From NCBI RefSeq assembly GCF_001183865.1, contig NZ_CP012020.1, forward strand, positions 1,736,001-1,800,000: a stretch of 64,000 nucleotides of DNA, written 5' to 3'. A program made the translations under genes and the position numbers. Positions 62,571 to 64,000 of the stretch are shown one piece after another. Source of the DNA: Methylophilus sp. TWE2. GTDB lineage: Bacteria; Pseudomonadota; Gammaproteobacteria; Burkholderiales; Methylophilaceae. The notes under the pieces were generated by a model, which had not been told where the DNA came from, did no database searches, and saw only the letters and a program-made list of their open reading frames with translations. Positions within the stretch are counted from its first letter, which is position 1, and each line of letters starts with the position of its first letter.

Positions 62571-63452
62571 CTACTTTCTGAACAGGCTGCGCAGGCTTAA
62601 GCGCATTAAAGACAATACAAACCACAATCGGCAACGCCATGCATGACCGTCGTTCAGTGCAACCACATGCAGCCTCGCCTGATGATCAGCCGAAATGGAT
62701 TTAAACGTTGCAGGCATAGGCGCAAGATGCGTCGCTATACTGACATTACTTGCCACCCATAAACGCACGCCTTTCCTTCGCCACAATAATGAATGAATCA
62801 CATCTTCACTGTAGGCTTTGCCCGCAAATGGATAGTAGTTCTCCAGCACCAAGTCGTCTCTATGACATATCACACAACCACCAGGCACCCATTGAGCTTC
62901 AACCAATGCATTCGCTGACACAAATCGCCGGTCAACGGCATAAGGAATGCCTGCCTTATCGACTTTCCCCATACGCCTATGGCCCCAAGGCGCACCGCCA
63001 ATCAGGCTCGCCATGAGGCTTTTGACGAAACCTTTGATACTTCTTTCGTACTGGGTTAAATACTCCTGCGTGTCCGCATTCATAAAAAGTGGCGATACTG
63101 CATTCCTCGGGCCGAGTTTAACGAAGGCATCATACAGTAAGCCTATGCTTGTTTCGGACAGAACGACATCATCATCCATTTGCATCACGTAATCACTCTT
63201 AGCCTGAGTAAGCCCGATTGCTCTTTGCGCCACCTGACCACGACAAGGTGTCCAAACTATCCTGACGCATTCATCTTCAACAATATTTGCTTGCGGGGTT
63301 ACACCTTCTGGGATGCAAACCAGGATTTCGCCAGGAACACTCAAACCATTTCTTAAGTACTGTATGGTTTGCTCTAGCTCTGCTCCTGCCAAGGTCGCAA
63401 TAACGACTGAAACAGGAAGCGTCTGCCTGCTGTTATTCCCTTCCATTTTCAT
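62571..63452 (-). CDS. Family 2 glycosyltransferase
   Basis: A 293-residue GT2-fold enzyme: PVSVVIATLAGAELEQTIQYL at the N-terminus, IVWTPCRGQVAQRAIGLTQAKSDYV and the metal-binding QMDDDVVLSE (about residue 93), then WVPGGCVICHRDDLVLENYY and AYSEDVIHSLLW, and a basic C-terminus RSLFRK. It is likely part of surface glycan synthesis with its two neighbours. It overlaps the end of the preceding gene by 20 bases. Confidence 0.85.
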   Translation of the reverse strand: MKMEGNNSRQTLPVSVVIATLAGAELEQTIQYLRNGLSVPGEILVCIPEGVTPQANIVEDECVRIVWTPCRGQVAQRAIGLTQAKSDYVMQMDDDVVLSETSIGLLYDAFVKLGPRNAVSPLFMNADTQEYLTQYERSIKGFVKSLMASLIGGAPWGHRRMGKVDKAGIPYAVDRRFVSANALVEAQWVPGGCVICHRDDLVLENYYPFAGKAYSEDVIHSLLWRRKGVRLWVASNVSIATHLAPMPATFKSISADHQARLHVVALNDGHAWRCRLWFVLSLMRLSLRSLFRK

Positions 63453-64000
63453 CTTTCATTTCTGACAAGCAGGTCAGTAACACCTCTGGCCTTAACGTTG
63501 AAAAGACGCCATTACAATACTCTATGATGCCTGGTATCTGGTCATTTGAAGGGTAGTCAGTTTCTTTTACGAGCTGAATAAACTCATCTTCGGTTTGAAT
63601 AACCGGATGTTGTGGCTCACTAAAGAGTGGATCCAGTGTCATCTCACCACTCAATGAGACATATATCGGTCCAGACCCAGCCATCACCGAAGATATAACC
63701 GCAGAACTCCCACGGTAAAGCACCCACTTCGCCTGTTTCGCATCCTCTTCCAGACTTGAGGAAGATAAAATAATATTTGGCGGCAACTTGGCCAGAAATG
63801 TATACTTTTTCAATAACGAGCTAAATGGTAGCACCGGATGCAAACGCCATATAAATCGTATATGCGGCAGCCTGAGTGCGCAATTGAGTGAAAACTTAAA
63901 CATGAAGGCCGTCTCGTAATCTAGCCCTTCAGGAATCACTAAACAACTTGGCTGTTGTTCTTTTGCTGCGGTCTCTTCTGCTGATAAAGTTAACCGATTC
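63433..64000 (-). CDS. GT-B-like surface glycan protein, 5' end outside window
   Basis: An open frame of 188 codons that runs to the right edge; the true start lies beyond it. An internal GTG at 63939 is possible but the frame is open upstream (for example LSAEETAAKEQQPSCLVIPEGLDY). The C-terminal region shows the Rossmann pattern KQAKWVLYRGSSAVISSVMAGSGPIYV, typical of the second domain of GT-B glycosyltransferases or capsule proteins that bind nucleotide sugars. It lies in the same unit as the two GT2 genes. Confidence 0.6.
   Translation of the reverse strand, partial: NRLTLSAEETAAKEQQPSCLVIPEGLDYETAFMFKFSLNCALRLPHIRFIWRLHPVLPFSSLLKKYTFLAKLPPNIILSSSSLEEDAKQAKWVLYRGSSAVISSVMAGSGPIYVSLSGEMTLDPLFSEPQHPVIQTEDEFIQLVKETDYPSNDQIPGIIEYCNGVFSTLRPEVLLTCLSEMKDENGRE

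Noticed and set aside
1..64000. CRISPR arrays, insertion sequences, prophage genes and rRNA
   Set aside because: No regularly spaced repeats, transposase, integrase or rRNA sequence was seen anywhere in the window.

Overview
The window most likely comes from a methylotrophic betaproteobacterium of the family Methylophilaceae (Methylophilus, Methylovorus or Methylotenera type). The grounds are a 23-codon PQQ precursor gene (pqqA), a complete oxidative trimethylamine pathway, and housekeeping gene orders usual in Betaproteobacteria (pabC-mltG-tmk-holB-pilZ-tatD; argD-argF). The assignment is inference from gene content; no database was searched.

Layout. 1-4180: arginine biosynthesis on the minus strand (argG cut by the left edge, argF, argD), then a small membrane two-gene unit. 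4400-7900: mqo and a beta-helix lipoprotein. 7900-13200: an ABC half-transporter, rlmB and rnr (minus) and a tRNA-Leu(CAG). 13200-13790 holds no convincing gene. 13790-19680: a minus-strand core operon (pabC, mltG, tmk, holB, pilZ, tatD, PhnP-like hydrolase). 19800-20310: an unknown Ser-rich gene behind a near-consensus FliA (sigma-28) promoter. 20330-25130: minus-strand RNA and nucleotide genes. 25250-27860: selO, a Fur/Zur-type repressor and a DCC protein.

28000-42180 is a trimethylamine-oxidation island: Tdm and Tmm (divergent), a three-gene dimethylamine monooxygenase unit (DmmABC/HODM type), a membrane PAS protein without output domain, a NarX/NarL-like two-component system, an APC permease and a GcvT-like fourth subunit (DmmD). 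Expected flow is TMA -> TMAO -> DMA + formaldehyde -> MMA + formaldehyde, with formaldehyde captured on tetrahydrofolate. Three 16-bp dyads with NarL-like 7-2-7 geometry lie upstream of tmm, the permease and dmmD, and suggest that the encoded response regulator controls the island.

42430-52997 looks like a zinc-starvation island: a ZIP transporter, two COG0523 GTPases, a DUF1826-type protein, a TonB-dependent receptor, an ABC ATPase with two ABC-2/DUF3526-type permeases, and a convergent periplasmic M14-type deacylase. The same palindrome (TGCAACA-N-TGTTGCA) occurs twice before the ZIP gene and once, overlapping the start region, before the deacylase gene at the far end. The Fur/Zur-type protein at 26847-27320 is a candidate binder.

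53180-64000: a solitary pqqA with its own terminator, a coiled-coil periplasmic protein, ompW behind a class II FNR-type promoter, a methyltransferase, a DUF481 protein, ylqF/rbgA, a diguanylate cyclase, rep helicase, and three minus-strand surface-polysaccharide genes, the last cut by the right edge.
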